A stretch of 64,000 nt of DNA. Origin: an uncultured Oscillospiraceae bacterium. Lineage in GTDB: Bacteria; Bacillota; Clostridia; Oscillospirales; Oscillospiraceae. Made by a program: the position numbers and the translations under genes. Shown piece by piece: positions 51,111 to 59,800 of the stretch. Numbering within the stretch: position 1 is the stretch's first letter; each line of letters starts with the position of its first letter. The stretch lies in the NCBI GenBank assembly GCA_934512135.1, contig CAKSWT010000004.1, positions 62,001 through 126,000 of the forward strand. The letters are read 5' to 3'. The notes beneath the pieces are model-generated. The model was given only the letters and a program-made list of their open reading frames with translations. It did no database searches and was not told the origin of the DNA.

Positions 51111-51325
51111 CCCTCTTCCTCCAGCCAGGAGAACGTGTCGTAGTACCCGTAGTAATCCTCCAGATTCTCCCGGGCCTCTTCCTCCGTATAGCCGGGCATC
51201 ACCCCGGAATCGTCCTCATTGCTGAGAATCACCTCAAAGCCGGCTTCGCCTCCGGCAATTCCCATCAGGATCTCGTCTCCGAAGGTATCGTCATTTTCAT
51301 TGATCTTTGCGATCCACTTTGTCAT
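51107..51325 (-). CDS. Small acidic hypothetical protein
   Basis: This is a 72-residue, strongly acidic, tyrosine-containing protein (NENDDTFGDEILMGIAGGEA, then YTEEEARENLEDYYGYYDTF). No known domain, signal or membrane segment is seen. It has its own hairpin at the 3' end, which argues that it is a real gene. It converges on pnp. Confidence 0.65.
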   Translation of the reverse strand: MTKWIAKINENDDTFGDEILMGIAGGEAGFEVILSNEDDSGVMPGYTEEEARENLEDYYGYYDTFSWLEEEG

Positions 51326-51485
51326 GGTCTGTCACTCCCGATTGCAGAAGAATTTTCAGCATGATTATACGCACTTCTTCCCGGAATGTAAAGAGGGAAA
51401 CACAATTTTTCCCGGCGTCTGCCCCTTTCAGAAAAGTAACCAGCTCGCCTTCTCTTTTTCCGGGGATTCTTGTGGACTTTCCCAG

Positions 51486-51515
51486 TTGACCCGGTTTCCC
51501 CGGCTGTAATATGAT
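51486..51515 (+). promoter_or_regulatory. Promoter of tcdA
   Basis: TTGACC, 18 nt, TATGAT, 44 nt before the tcdA start. Confidence 0.6.
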
Positions 51516-51558
51516 TATATCACTAGGAATTCAGAGAACAAGGAATTGAGGAATCGGT

Positions 51559-52335
51559 ATGCTGAATCAGTTTTCCAGAACAGAGCTGCTCCTGGGCCAG
51601 GCCGCCCTGGAGCGCCTGCAACATGCCCGGGTGGCCGTATTTGGCATCGGCGGCGTGGGGGGCTTCACCTGCGAGGCCCTGGCCCGCAGCGGCATAGGTG
51701 CCTTTGATCTGATTGATGATGACCGGGTCTGCCTCACCAATCTAAACCGACAGATCATTGCCACCCGGAAAACCCTGGGGCAATACAAAACTGACGTTAT
51801 GGCGGACCGAATCCATGACATCAATCCCAACGCCCAAGTAGTCACCCGAAAGTGCTTTTTCCTGCCGGAAAACGCCGAGGATTTCCCCTTTTCCAGCTAT
51901 GACTATGTGGTAGACGCCGTGGACACCGTTTCCGCAAAAATCGAGCTGGTGCTTCAGTGCCAGCGACTAAACGTCCCCATCATCAGCGCCATGGGCGCCG
52001 GGAACAAGCTGGATCCCACCGCCTTCCGGGTGGCCGACATCTACGACACCAAGGTCTGTCCCCTGGCACGGATCATGCGGCGGGAGCTTCGAAAGCGTGG
52101 GGTTCCCGGTCTCAAGGTGGTCTATTCCCAGGAGCCGCCCCTGCGCCCGCTGGAGGACCCGAGCATCAGCTGCCGTAGCCACTGTATCTGCCCCCCAGGC
52201 ACCGAGCGCAGCTGCACCACCCGGCGGGATATTCCCGGCAGTGTCTCCTTTGTCCCCTCTGTGGCCGGGCTCATTCTGGCCGGAGAGATTATCAAGGACC
52301 TTACCGACGGTCTGCGTCCCACTTTGGAATCCTAA
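51559..52335 (+). CDS. tcdA: tRNA threonylcarbamoyladenosine dehydratase (TcdA/YgdL)
   Basis: This is a 258-residue ThiF/E1-like enzyme that uses ATP to cyclise t6A37 of tRNA to ct6A. The nucleotide fold is VAVFGIGGVGGFTCEALARS, and DDDRVCLTNLNRQIIATRKT follows. The central YDYVVDAVDTVSAKIELV and late cysteines are typical. Start: ATG 51559 with GAGGAA upstream. It stands 2.4 kb from trmO, another enzyme acting on t6A37. Confidence 0.93.
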   Translation: MLNQFSRTELLLGQAALERLQHARVAVFGIGGVGGFTCEALARSGIGAFDLIDDDRVCLTNLNRQIIATRKTLGQYKTDVMADRIHDINPNAQVVTRKCFFLPENAEDFPFSSYDYVVDAVDTVSAKIELVLQCQRLNVPIISAMGAGNKLDPTAFRVADIYDTKVCPLARIMRRELRKRGVPGLKVVYSQEPPLRPLEDPSISCRSHCICPPGTERSCTTRRDIPGSVSFVPSVAGLILAGEIIKDLTDGLRPTLES

Positions 52336-52484
52336 CGCCCCGTCCCCCAGGCTGCCCCTGGGGGACGTTTTCATGGCCCGTAAATAAGCCATACGGCCAC
52401 GTGCGGGCAGAGCGTCAGACCGTGGAGCATTTTTCTTCTCCCCGCCGCTTCGGGTCCTTGCCCCCGATGGCACTATGCTACGAT

Positions 52485-52527
52485 AAAAAGCAGCAGCTCC
52501 GATACGACAGTATCGAAGCTGCTGCTT
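52485..52527 (-). terminator. Terminator of tRNA-Leu
   Basis: On the minus strand AAGCAGCAGCTTCGATAC pairs with GTATCGGAGCTGCTGCTT (one internal mismatch), followed by TTT. Confidence 0.8.
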
Positions 52528-52614
52528 GGTGCGCGAGGCGGGACTTGAACCCGCACGTCCGTAATGGACACTAGAACCTGAATCTAGCGAGTCTACCAAT
52601 TCCACCACTCGCGC
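52527..52614 (-). tRNA. tRNA-Leu (anticodon CAG)
   Basis: This is an 88-nt class II tRNA. The acceptor stem is GCGCGAG/CTCGCGC and the anticodon arm CTAGA-TTCAGGT-TCTAG places CAG at 34-36. A long variable arm (TGTCCATTACGGAC) and T arm GCGGGTTCAAGTCCCGC follow. CCA is encoded. Confidence 0.96.
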
Positions 52615-52632
52615 ATTTGAAATTGCTTGTTT

Positions 52633-52661
52633 ATTTTACTCCTGCGCAGGGGAATTGTCAA
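52633..52661 (-). promoter_or_regulatory. Promoter of tRNA-Leu
   Basis: TTGACA, 17 nt, TAAAAT on the minus strand, ending 18 nt before the tRNA. Confidence 0.8.
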
Positions 52662-52678
52662 GGACTTTTTTTATTTTT

Positions 52679-53344
52679 CTAAAAATTGTTGATTTCGATG
52701 GATTCCGGCAGCACAATCTCCCCGAAGGGCCCCATGGCACCCTCAGGCAGCGCCGAGAAGGTCTGCATTCCGTCTTTCCCGGGTACACGCAGCCGCATGG
52801 ACCACAGTGCCAGCACCCCGGAGCCCCCGCCGTAACGCCGGTCCCCCTGCAAGGGCCAGCCTCGGGAGGCAAATTGCACCCGAATCTGGTGGGTCCTGCC
52901 GGTGAGCAGCCGGACTTGGACCAGCGACAGCCCCTGGCGCTCTGCCAGAACCCGATATAAAAGCCGCGCCTCCTTGACGCCCTTTCTCTGGCGGTCCACC
53001 ACATAGGTCTTATTGCGTCTCTGGTCGTGGAACAGTAGATCCCTCATGGCTCCCTGAGACGGCTCCGGACTCCCCTGAACCACCGCCAAATATTCCTTTT
53101 CCAGCTGTCCCTGCTGGATGCATCGGCTGAGCCTTGCCGCCTCCTGGGCGGTAGCCCCGTAGACCATCACCCCTCCGGTCTCCCGGTCCAGCCGGTGAAC
53201 CGGATAGATCTCCGTTCCCAGCTGGCGCTCCAGGGCCGTGACCATGGTTTTCTGCCCCGGCGTTCCGCTCTGGCTGAGTATTCCGGCAGGCTTGACGCAG
53301 ACGATCATACCGTCTGTCTGACTGAGAATTCTGATCTGCTCCAA
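52679..53344 (-). CDS. RluA-family RNA pseudouridine synthase
   Basis: This is a 221-residue enzyme that isomerises uridine in rRNA or tRNA. The catalytic Asp lies in YPVHRLDRETGGVMVYGAT. VVDRQRKGVKEARLLYRVL and TGRTHQIRVQFAS are further family motifs. There is no S4 domain, so it is a short RluA/RluC-like form. Start: TTG 53344 with GGGAGGAG 8 nt upstream. Target uridine unknown. Confidence 0.9.
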   Translation of the reverse strand: MEQIRILSQTDGMIVCVKPAGILSQSGTPGQKTMVTALERQLGTEIYPVHRLDRETGGVMVYGATAQEAARLSRCIQQGQLEKEYLAVVQGSPEPSQGAMRDLLFHDQRRNKTYVVDRQRKGVKEARLLYRVLAERQGLSLVQVRLLTGRTHQIRVQFASRGWPLQGDRRYGGGSGVLALWSMRLRVPGKDGMQTFSALPEGAMGPFGEIVLPESIEINNF

Positions 53345-53398
53345 CTTGTCCACTCCTCCCGCAAAAAAGGCGTGCCACCTATGGGGCACGCCTTGCAG

Positions 53399-53596
53399 TT
53401 TGTCAAAAACCTCGTAGAGTTTCGCCGCCGCAGCGGCGAAATAGGGTCAAATCATGTTCCGCCGGGGCGTGTACATGGCGGAACATACCTCTCGGCCTGA
53501 AAGTGTGGCTTTTGTGCGCCTCCAGCGCACAAAAATGCGCGCATCAGGCCGCAAGCCCTTTGTCGGAAAAGCCTTCCGGCTTTTTCGACAGTCTCA
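53399..53596. repeat. Intergenic palindromic repeat, copy 3 (longest)
   Basis: It contains all modules: AAAAACCTCGTAGAGTTTCG with hairpin TTCGCCGCCGCAGCGGCGAA; GTTCCGCCGGGGC with GGCGGAAC; CGGCCTGAAAGTGTGG; AAAAATGCGCGCATC and AGGCCGCAA; and TGTCGGAAAAGCC/GGCTTTTTCGACA (53561-53590). Short direct repeats GGCGTGCCACCTATGGGGCA lie on both sides (from about 53370 and 53599). Confidence 0.75.
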
Positions 53597-53650
53597 AAGG
53601 CGTGCCACCTATGGGGCACACCTTGATTGTACGCAAAAACCCTTCCACAG

Positions 53651-54535
53651 TCAAGCGGTTCGTTCGTCGCCCCAGAAGAACAGCGCCACTGTCCCCGGGC
53701 CGGTGTGGCTGCCAATGGTGGTGCCCACACTGTAGATCTCCACCTTGCCGTCCAGGTGAGGGAACCGCTCCTCCACCAGGTCCGCCACCGCTCTGGCATC
53801 CTCATCGCAGGCGGAATTGGAGATATAGCATTTGCCGTTGTAATCCCGGCCCCCCTGGGCATGCTGCTCCATCTGCTCCACAATGGCCTCAATGACCTTG
53901 GGCTTGGTGCGGACCTTGTACCGGGGAATCAGCCGTCCCAGATTGTCCATGTTGAGCAGGGGACAAATCCGCAGCACCGTACCGAACCAGCCGCTGGCCT
54001 TGGAGATTCGCCCGCCCTTGACATAGAACGTCAGATCCGTGGAGAAAAACCAATGGTGAAGCTGTAGTCGATGGGCAAGCCCCCACTGATAAAGCTCCTC
54101 CACCTCCATGCCTGCATCCCGCAGGTCCGCCAGCTTATCCATAAACAGGCCATAGCCCGAGGAGGCCCCCAGCGAGTCCAGAATCAGAATTTTCCGCTCC
54201 GGATATTTCTCCTGAAGCTCTGCTCTTGCCGCGTTGGCGGAGTTGTAGACCCCGGAGATGCCCGAGGAAAGGCAAACGTGGAGAATATCCTGCCCTGCCT
54301 CCAGCATTGGCGTAAAATACGCCAGGAACTCGTCCACATTGACCTGAGAGGTCTTGGTCTCCGCCCCCGCTGCCATATCCGCGTAGAACTTGTCAAAGGG
54401 CACCGTCTTCCCCAAGTCATCCGGGTACTGCACCCCGTTGAGCTCATAGTGAAAACAGATATACCGGATCTCCCGGCTTCTAAAATGCTCCTGGGTCAAA
54501 TCCGCCGTGGAACAACAGCTGAGAACGTAACTCAT
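53651..54535 (-). CDS. DegV-family fatty-acid-binding protein
   Basis: This is a 294-residue soluble lipid-binding protein of the FakB/DegV type. The N-terminal domain has STADLT and later HVCLSSGISGVYNSANAARA. The C-terminal domain has STDLTFYVKGGRISKASGWF and the end HTGPGTVALFFWG. Members present fatty acids to a FakA kinase. No fakA is adjacent. Confidence 0.92.
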   Translation of the reverse strand: MSYVLSCCSTADLTQEHFRSREIRYICFHYELNGVQYPDDLGKTVPFDKFYADMAAGAETKTSQVNVDEFLAYFTPMLEAGQDILHVCLSSGISGVYNSANAARAELQEKYPERKILILDSLGASSGYGLFMDKLADLRDAGMEVEELYQWGLAHRLQLHHWFFSTDLTFYVKGGRISKASGWFGTVLRICPLLNMDNLGRLIPRYKVRTKPKVIEAIVEQMEQHAQGGRDYNGKCYISNSACDEDARAVADLVEERFPHLDGKVEIYSVGTTIGSHTGPGTVALFFWGDERTA

Positions 54536-54695
54536 AATGATTCCTCCAAGCGCCCTGTAACGGGTCCAATATTTTGTGGTATCATTATTATAATTATATT
54601 TCAGGAGAAATGCAAGTTATTTCTCCTCCCCTCTTTCGTCTGCCCGCCATTTATGATAAAATGAACTCATTCTACGAAATTGAGGAAGCTTCGCC

Positions 54696-55382
54696 ATGCA
54701 AACCGTTTCACCGATGAAGATCATCGCCCGCATCCACAGCGATTTTCCCACCAAATTTGGGATTCCCCGCCAGGCCGGCCTGGTAGAGGCCCTGCGGGCC
54801 ACCGTCGTCTTTGAGCCGGAATACCGCAACCCCGACGCCCTGCGGGGCATCGACGGCTACTCCCATCTGTGGCTGATCTGGCAGTTCTCAGAGGCCATAC
54901 GCCCCAACTGGTCTCCCACCGTCCGTCCCCCTCGACTGGGTGGGAACACCCGCATGGGCGTCTTTGCCACCCGCTCTCCCTTCCGCCCCAACCCCATCGG
55001 ACTGAGCTGTGTGGAGCTGGTGGGCCTCCGGGAATCCCAGGACCAGGGCCTTGTGCTGGAGGTGGCCGGCGCCGATTTGATGGACGGAACCCCTATTTTC
55101 GACATCAAGCCCTACGCCCCCTATGCCGACTGCCACCCGGAGGCCCGGGGAGGCTTTACCGAAACCGCCGGGGACTTCCTGCTGGCCGTGGAATTCCCTC
55201 CGGCTCTGCTGGAACGAATTCCCCCAGACCGGCGGGAGGCACTGATCGGCGTACTGTCCCACGACCCCCGGCCCTCCTATCAGCGAGACCCAGAACGGAT
55301 CTACGGCATGGGCTTTGGGGGCTTCGATATACGCTTCCAGGTTCGGGAGAACACCCTTACCGTGGTGGATGTTACCCCATAA
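54696..55382 (+). CDS. trmO: tRNA (N6-threonylcarbamoyl-A37)-N6-methyltransferase TrmO (TsaA)
   Basis: This is a 228-residue SAM-dependent enzyme methylating t6A37. GIPRQAGLVEALRATVVFEP, then GIDGYSHLWLIWQF and RSPFRPNPIGLSCVEL, are the TrmO beta-barrel signatures. The C-terminal half includes DLMDGTPIFDIKPYAPYAD. Start: ATG 54696 with GAGGAAG upstream. Together with tcdA it indicates processed t6A in this organism. Confidence 0.93.
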   Translation: MQTVSPMKIIARIHSDFPTKFGIPRQAGLVEALRATVVFEPEYRNPDALRGIDGYSHLWLIWQFSEAIRPNWSPTVRPPRLGGNTRMGVFATRSPFRPNPIGLSCVELVGLRESQDQGLVLEVAGADLMDGTPIFDIKPYAPYADCHPEARGGFTETAGDFLLAVEFPPALLERIPPDRREALIGVLSHDPRPSYQRDPERIYGMGFGGFDIRFQVRENTLTVVDVTP

Positions 55383-55388
55383 TACCGC

Positions 55389-55423
55389 AAAAAGGGCTGT
55401 CTCACCATGAGGCAGCCCCTTTT
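55389..55423. terminator. Bidirectional terminator
   Basis: AAAAGGGCTGTCTCA and TGAGGCAGCCCCTTTT with a 3-nt loop, between the convergent trmO and ion transporter genes. Confidence 0.85.
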
Positions 55424-55424
55424 C

Positions 55425-56693
55425 TTATCTCCAAAAAATCCAGCAGAACAGGTATCCCACAATCACCGCACACAGGGTAAAGGGAATGCCGATACGGAAA
55501 AAGTCCCGTGTTTTCACTTCATAGCCCGCCTTCCGCAGAATCCCCATTCCGGCAATATTGGCCGAGGCGCCAATGGGCGTCAGATTTCCCCCCAGCGTGG
55601 CGCCGGTGAGCAGTCCGAAGAACAGCAGATAGGGTGAGCAGCCCATGGTCCCGGCGATTTTCGCCACCACAGGAAGCATGGTTGCCACATAGGGGATGTT
55701 GTCCACAAAGGCAGAAAACAGCACTGAGCCCCAGACAATCACCGTATAGATTAGAAACAGGTTGTCTCCTCCCAGCTCCACAAAGATGTGGCTGATGTCG
55801 TCGATGATTCCCACCTGAGAGACGCCGGCAATCACCACAAACAGTCCCGCCAGAAGAATCAGCGTCTCATAGTCGATCTCCCCAATGGCCTGCTTGGGAA
55901 TCTGAAAATCCCTCTTGTGGAGGTACGTATACACAAGGCCCACCACAAACACCGTCATACAAATCAGGCCGTTGGTCATCGCCGGGCGGCCATGCCAGAA
56001 GGAGGCCAGAATCAGCAGCACCACATTTCCTAACAGCAAAATCGTGGGCACATAATCCGACACCACCGTCACGTCATGGGAGGAAAAGCTCTCGCGGTTT
56101 TTCCGGAACAGCAGGATAATCACCGGCACCGTAGCCAGGGCCCCCAGCTCCACCCCAAAGAATATGCTGGGCTTTCCATCCATCACAAAGAAGTCCAGAA
56201 AGTCCATATTGGCATATCCCCCCAGCATAATGGAGGTGGTGTCACCCACCAAGGTGGCCGCCCCCTGAAGGTTTGAGGAGACCGCAATGGAGATAATCAT
56301 CCCCACCGGGGAGATATTCAGCTTTTTGGCAATGGCCAGTCCCACCGGCGCAATCATCAGCACCGTGGCAACATTGTCCACAAAGGCGGAGACCACCCCG
56401 GCAAACAGGGACATGACCACCACCACCCACATTACATTGGGCGAGTGCTCCAGCAGAACCTCCGCCATACGGTTGGGCATTCTGGATTCAATAAACAGCG
56501 ATACCGTTCCCATGGTACCTGCCAGCATCATCAGCACATTAAAATCAATGGCCTGGGGAAGTTCCCTCAGGGGCACCACACCGGTCACCAGGATAATTCC
56601 GGCGCTGATGGCCGCCACCCAGGGGCGATATTTGGGCAACAGGATCATCAGAACATAGGTTGCGATAAACAGTACAAGCACAAACAGTTTCAA
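55425..56693 (-). CDS. Ion transporter (IT superfamily, ArsB/NhaD/SLC13-like)
   Basis: This is a membrane protein of about 422 residues with 11-12 spans. The two inverted halves each contain a VDN motif, SAFVDNVATVLMIAP and SAFVDNIPYVATMLP, typical of ArsB/NhaD/DASS carriers. The end of the second half shows GATLGGNLTPIGASANI. I prefer TTG 56693 with AAAGGAAG 6 nt upstream; ATG 56726 is the alternative and would give 433 aa. The substrate (Na+/H+, arsenite, carboxylate or sulfate) cannot be assigned. Confidence 0.85.
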   Translation of the reverse strand: MKLFVLVLFIATYVLMILLPKYRPWVAAISAGIILVTGVVPLRELPQAIDFNVLMMLAGTMGTVSLFIESRMPNRMAEVLLEHSPNVMWVVVVMSLFAGVVSAFVDNVATVLMIAPVGLAIAKKLNISPVGMIISIAVSSNLQGAATLVGDTTSIMLGGYANMDFLDFFVMDGKPSIFFGVELGALATVPVIILLFRKNRESFSSHDVTVVSDYVPTILLLGNVVLLILASFWHGRPAMTNGLICMTVFVVGLVYTYLHKRDFQIPKQAIGEIDYETLILLAGLFVVIAGVSQVGIIDDISHIFVELGGDNLFLIYTVIVWGSVLFSAFVDNIPYVATMLPVVAKIAGTMGCSPYLLFFGLLTGATLGGNLTPIGASANIAGMGILRKAGYEVKTRDFFRIGIPFTLCAVIVGYLFCWIFWR

Positions 56694-56749
56694 GGCGTTC
56701 TTCCTTTCCGGCGGCTTTCCTTCCATTTTCCCAGGAAAGCTCCTCAGGT

Positions 56750-56778
56750 AGTATAATCACCCAGGGAGAGATTGTCAA
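56750..56778 (-). promoter_or_regulatory. Promoter of the ion transporter gene
   Basis: TTGACA, 17 nt, TATACT on the minus strand. Confidence 0.75.
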
Positions 56779-56926
56779 CGTGAATCTTGCCGAAGGTCCC
56801 GCCGGGGCAAATATTCTCCCGGACCCTCGGGATTCTCTTTCTCCCACCTCTTCCCATTTCCCTTGGAATCTGCTATAATGTCAATAAGCTGACTCTGGGC
56901 AGCACTCCATCCCTGGAGGTGTTTTT

Positions 56927-58273
56927 TTGAATACACACTCAGACCGGCTCAGCAGGGGAATCCTTCTGCTGTGCGCTCTAGTCTCCATTGTTCTTGCAAC
57001 CTTGATGTCCAGCGCCGCCATGACCTACTCTGGCGCGCTGGCCTGTAGCCTGGCGGTTATTCTGTTCTGGCTGGGCGGGGCGGCCCTGCTGATGGTTCGC
57101 CCTGTTTTTTCCGATCTATCCCATATGATCTGTGCCATGGTGGGGCTGTATCTCTGTCTGTGCCTGCGGCTTTGTCTGTTTGACTATGTCTCTCCGGACT
57201 ATGTGACCTTTCTGAGCCAGTGGATCTCCTCCATGAACACCATGACCCTCCGGGAAGCCCTCTCCACCCCCATCGGCGACTATAATATGCCCTATCTGTA
57301 CCTTCTGCTGCTGATTTCCCGGCTGCCAGGCTACGATCTCTACTGGATCAAGCTGGCCTCGGTGCTGGCGGACCTATTCCTGGCCCTGGCAGTTTTGAAG
57401 CTGGCCCGTCTGCTGACGGCCCGTCCCATTGTGCTGCTCTTCGCCTTCTTCGGGGCGCTGCTGGCGCCTACCGCCTTTCTAAACAGCGGATATTGGGGCC
57501 AATGCGACGGCATCTACGCCGCCCTGTCCCTTTGGGGGCTGTACTTTGGCCTTCAGCGACGCCCCATCTCCTCTATGCTTCTGTTTGCCCTAGCGTTTGC
57601 CTTTAAGCTCCAGGCTATTTTCCTGCTCCCCACTGTGATTTTCCTGCTGGTGGGAAACTATCTCCGTCTCATGCATCTTCTGGTTTTCCCGGCCACCTTT
57701 TTCGCCGCCATGCTTCCGGCGCTGCTGGCCGGACGGAGCTTTGCCGACACCTTTGGAATCTATGTGAACCAGACCAACGCCTATCCCTATCTCAGCCTTA
57801 GCGCCCCCTCCTTTTGGTCCCTGGTTCCCAACAGCTTTTATGACGACCTGACCCCCATGCCGGTGCTTTTGGCGGGAATTCTGGTGCTTTTGCTTCTCTA
57901 CTGTTTTCTACGCCGATTTCCCGCCCCCACACCTGGGGATCTGGTGGTCCTGGGATATATCTTCTCCCTGGCCATTCCCTGGCTGCTGCCGAAAATGCAC
58001 GAACGGTATTTTTACCTGGCGGAGATGCTGTCGATTCTCTATGTGGCACGGTATCCCCGGCGGCTTCCTGTGGCGCTGATTCAGCTGGGAGGGGGCTTTC
58101 TGGCCTACTGCTCCTATTTGTTCGGCGGCATGCGCATTCTCTCCACCGAGCTGGTGGCCGCCATACTGGGGCTGCTGCTGGTCTATTTAATCGTCTCTGA
58201 ACTCCGGCCCCGGCAGGGGTCCGGCTCACTCTATCCATTATATAAGGAGGAACACCATCATGATGAAGCTTGA
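56927..58273 (+). CDS. Polytopic GT-C-type membrane glycosyltransferase
   Basis: This is a 448-residue membrane protein with at least ten hydrophobic spans. The first large loop carries FDYVSPDYVTFLSQWISSMN and later NSGYWGQCDGIYAALSLWGL, which fits the Asp-bearing external loops of polyprenyl-phosphate-sugar-using transferases such as Gpi18-like mannosyltransferases. A late PKMHERYFY motif supports this. Start: TTG 56927 behind GGAGG. A promoter-like TTCCCA, 17 nt, TATAAT lies at 56851-56879. It overlaps the next gene by 14 nt. Confidence 0.78.
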   Translation: MNTHSDRLSRGILLLCALVSIVLATLMSSAAMTYSGALACSLAVILFWLGGAALLMVRPVFSDLSHMICAMVGLYLCLCLRLCLFDYVSPDYVTFLSQWISSMNTMTLREALSTPIGDYNMPYLYLLLLISRLPGYDLYWIKLASVLADLFLALAVLKLARLLTARPIVLLFAFFGALLAPTAFLNSGYWGQCDGIYAALSLWGLYFGLQRRPISSMLLFALAFAFKLQAIFLLPTVIFLLVGNYLRLMHLLVFPATFFAAMLPALLAGRSFADTFGIYVNQTNAYPYLSLSAPSFWSLVPNSFYDDLTPMPVLLAGILVLLLLYCFLRRFPAPTPGDLVVLGYIFSLAIPWLLPKMHERYFYLAEMLSILYVARYPRRLPVALIQLGGGFLAYCSYLFGGMRILSTELVAAILGLLLVYLIVSELRPRQGSGSLYPLYKEEHHHDEA

Positions 58274-58661
58274 ATATCTCTGGCAGGACCGGAAACGCCG
58301 TTTGGGGCTGCCCCTGTCCTTCACCCGCTACGCCCTCAGCGACGACCGTCTGTTCCTGGAGACCGGTCTGCTCACCACCCGGTGCGAGGAGGTTTTGCTG
58401 TATCGGGTCCGGGATCTCTCTCTGAAGATTTCCCTGGGACAGCGGATCTTCGGCGTAGGCACCGTCACCGTTCAGTCCTCGGACAAAAGCGCTCCCATTC
58501 TGGAATTGAAGAACATCAAACACCCCCGTGAGACCAAGGAGATCATCCACCAGGCGGTGGAGGACATGAAGCTCTCCCGGCGTATGCGGGTGGGGGAGAT
58601 TCTCAGTGACGAGCATGACGTCCACGACGAAGATTATGACGATGACGGCCGGGATTTCTGA
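58260..58661 (+). CDS. Bacterial PH-domain protein (YdbS-like)
   Basis: This is a 133-residue protein. RYALSDDRLFLETGLLTTRC, then VLLYRVRDLSLKISLGQRIF, is the core of the bacterial PH domain found in YdbS/YdbT. No membrane span is present. The C-terminus is acidic (DEHDVHDEDYDDDG). It is translationally linked to the upstream GT-C gene; a cell-envelope role is inferred. Confidence 0.82.
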   Translation: MMKLEYLWQDRKRRLGLPLSFTRYALSDDRLFLETGLLTTRCEEVLLYRVRDLSLKISLGQRIFGVGTVTVQSSDKSAPILELKNIKHPRETKEIIHQAVEDMKLSRRMRVGEILSDEHDVHDEDYDDDGRDF

Positions 58662-58681
58662 GAAAAAATCGGATTTTTCCC

Positions 58682-58711
58682 TTGACAGACAAGGCATTTG
58701 GATGCTATAAT
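58682..58711 (+). promoter_or_regulatory. Promoter and leader of the rplU operon
   Basis: TTGACA, 18 nt, TATAAT. The following leader of about 85 nt (58718-58803) is conserved upstream of L21 genes in Firmicutes as an L21 leader RNA; pairing was not verified in detail. Confidence 0.75.
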
Positions 58712-58803
58712 CTGCATGCCGCATCAAAGAGGCTTTTCAAGTTGCGCCCTTTTTTAAGCGCCGCCTCCCGAGCGAGTCTAATGTAAAGGCAGGTGCAACG
58801 CAC

Positions 58804-59115
58804 ATGCAGGCAATTATCAAAACTTGTGGCAAGCAGTACACCGTCTCTGAGGGTCAGCTCGTCTACATGGAAAAGCTGAACGCTGAGGCCGGCGAGACCG
58901 TGGTTTTCGACCAGGTTCTGGCTATCATCGACGGCGAAAACAGCAAGTTCGGTACCCCCGCCATCGAGGGCGCAAAGGTCGAGGCCAAGGTCGTTCGGAA
59001 CGGCAAGGGCAAGAAGATCACTGTTTTCAAGTATCGTCCTAAGAAGGGCTCCGCTTCTAAGAAGGGTCATCGTCAGCCCTACACCGCAGTTCAGATCGAG
59101 AAAATCGAGCACTGA
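58804..59115 (+). CDS. rplU: Ribosomal protein L21
   Basis: This is a 103-residue large-subunit protein. It opens with the family pattern AIIKTCGKQYTVSEGQLVYM and ends with the basic region FKYRPKKGSASKKGHRQPYT. Its stop overlaps the start of the prp gene by one nucleotide. Confidence 0.97.
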   Translation: MQAIIKTCGKQYTVSEGQLVYMEKLNAEAGETVVFDQVLAIIDGENSKFGTPAIEGAKVEAKVVRNGKGKKITVFKYRPKKGSASKKGHRQPYTAVQIEKIEH

Positions 59116-59429
59116 TGACTACCATCCGGTTTTATTGCGCCCAGGGTAGGCTCTCGGGATTTTCCTGCCAGGGGCACAGCGGGCATGCTGAGGCCGGCCA
59201 CGACATTGTCTGTGCCGCCGTCACCTCTGCGGTCCGCCTTGCGGAGTGCACCATCAACGATGTGCTCCACGCCGGTGCAGCGGTTTCCGTGAATAATCGT
59301 ACCGCTGAGATCAGTCTTACGCTTCCCGCCGGCCATTCCGGCGGTGAGCAGATCCTGCAGGGTCTGCTTCTCTACATGCGTGAGCTTTCCAAAGAGAATC
59401 CCAACCATCTAACGGTTTTGGAGGTGTAA
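59115..59429 (+). CDS. prp: Ribosomal-processing cysteine protease Prp
   Basis: This is a 104-residue protease that trims the N-terminus of L27. The catalytic His lies in GHSGHAEAG and Cys in DIVCAAVTSAV. It stands between rplU and rpmA as in other Firmicutes. Its presence agrees with the N-terminal extension of the L27 encoded next. Confidence 0.95.
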   Translation: MTTIRFYCAQGRLSGFSCQGHSGHAEAGHDIVCAAVTSAVRLAECTINDVLHAGAAVSVNNRTAEISLTLPAGHSGGEQILQGLLLYMRELSKENPNHLTVLEV

Positions 59430-59432
59430 ATC

Positions 59433-59720
59433 ATGCTTAAGATTGGCATTCAGTTTTTCGCGCACCATAAGGGCGGCGGCTCCACCAAGAACGGCCGTGA
59501 CTCCGAGTCCAAGCGCCTGGGTGTAAAGCGCGCCGACGGTCAGCACGTTGAGGCCGGCAACATTCTGGTGCGCCAGAGAGGCACTCATATCCACCCCGGC
59601 AAGGGCGTGGGCATCGGCAGCGACGATACCATCTACGCTCGTGTAAACGGCGTGGTTCGGTTTGAGCGTCTGGGCCGGGACCGCAAGCAGGTCTCCGTTT
59701 ACGAGGCTCAGGAGCAGTAA
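59433..59720 (+). CDS. rpmA: Ribosomal protein L27 with cleavable N-terminus
   Basis: This is a 95-residue large-subunit protein. The N-terminal MLKIGIQFF precedes AHHKGGGSTKNGRDSESKRL; Prp is known to cut after the FF in this family, exposing the residues that reach the peptidyl transferase centre. ILVRQRGTHIHPGKGVGIGS is the usual core. Confidence 0.97.
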   Translation: MLKIGIQFFAHHKGGGSTKNGRDSESKRLGVKRADGQHVEAGNILVRQRGTHIHPGKGVGIGSDDTIYARVNGVVRFERLGRDRKQVSVYEAQEQ

Positions 59721-59733
59721 TTTGCTGAAATTA

Positions 59734-59761
59734 GGAGGGTGCTGTAGAGCACCCTCCTTTT
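59734..59761 (+). terminator. Terminator between rpmA and obgE
   Basis: GGAGGGTGCT, GTAG, AGCACCCTCC and TTTT. It probably lowers obgE relative to the ribosomal genes. Confidence 0.88.
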
Positions 59762-59800
59762 CATCCCTGCGTCATTGATCCACACAAAGGAGAACGTTTT

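Noticed and set aside
53399..53596. CRISPR array or insertion sequence
   Set aside because: There is no regular repeat-spacer alternation and no transposase frame; it is one copy of a modular palindromic repeat.
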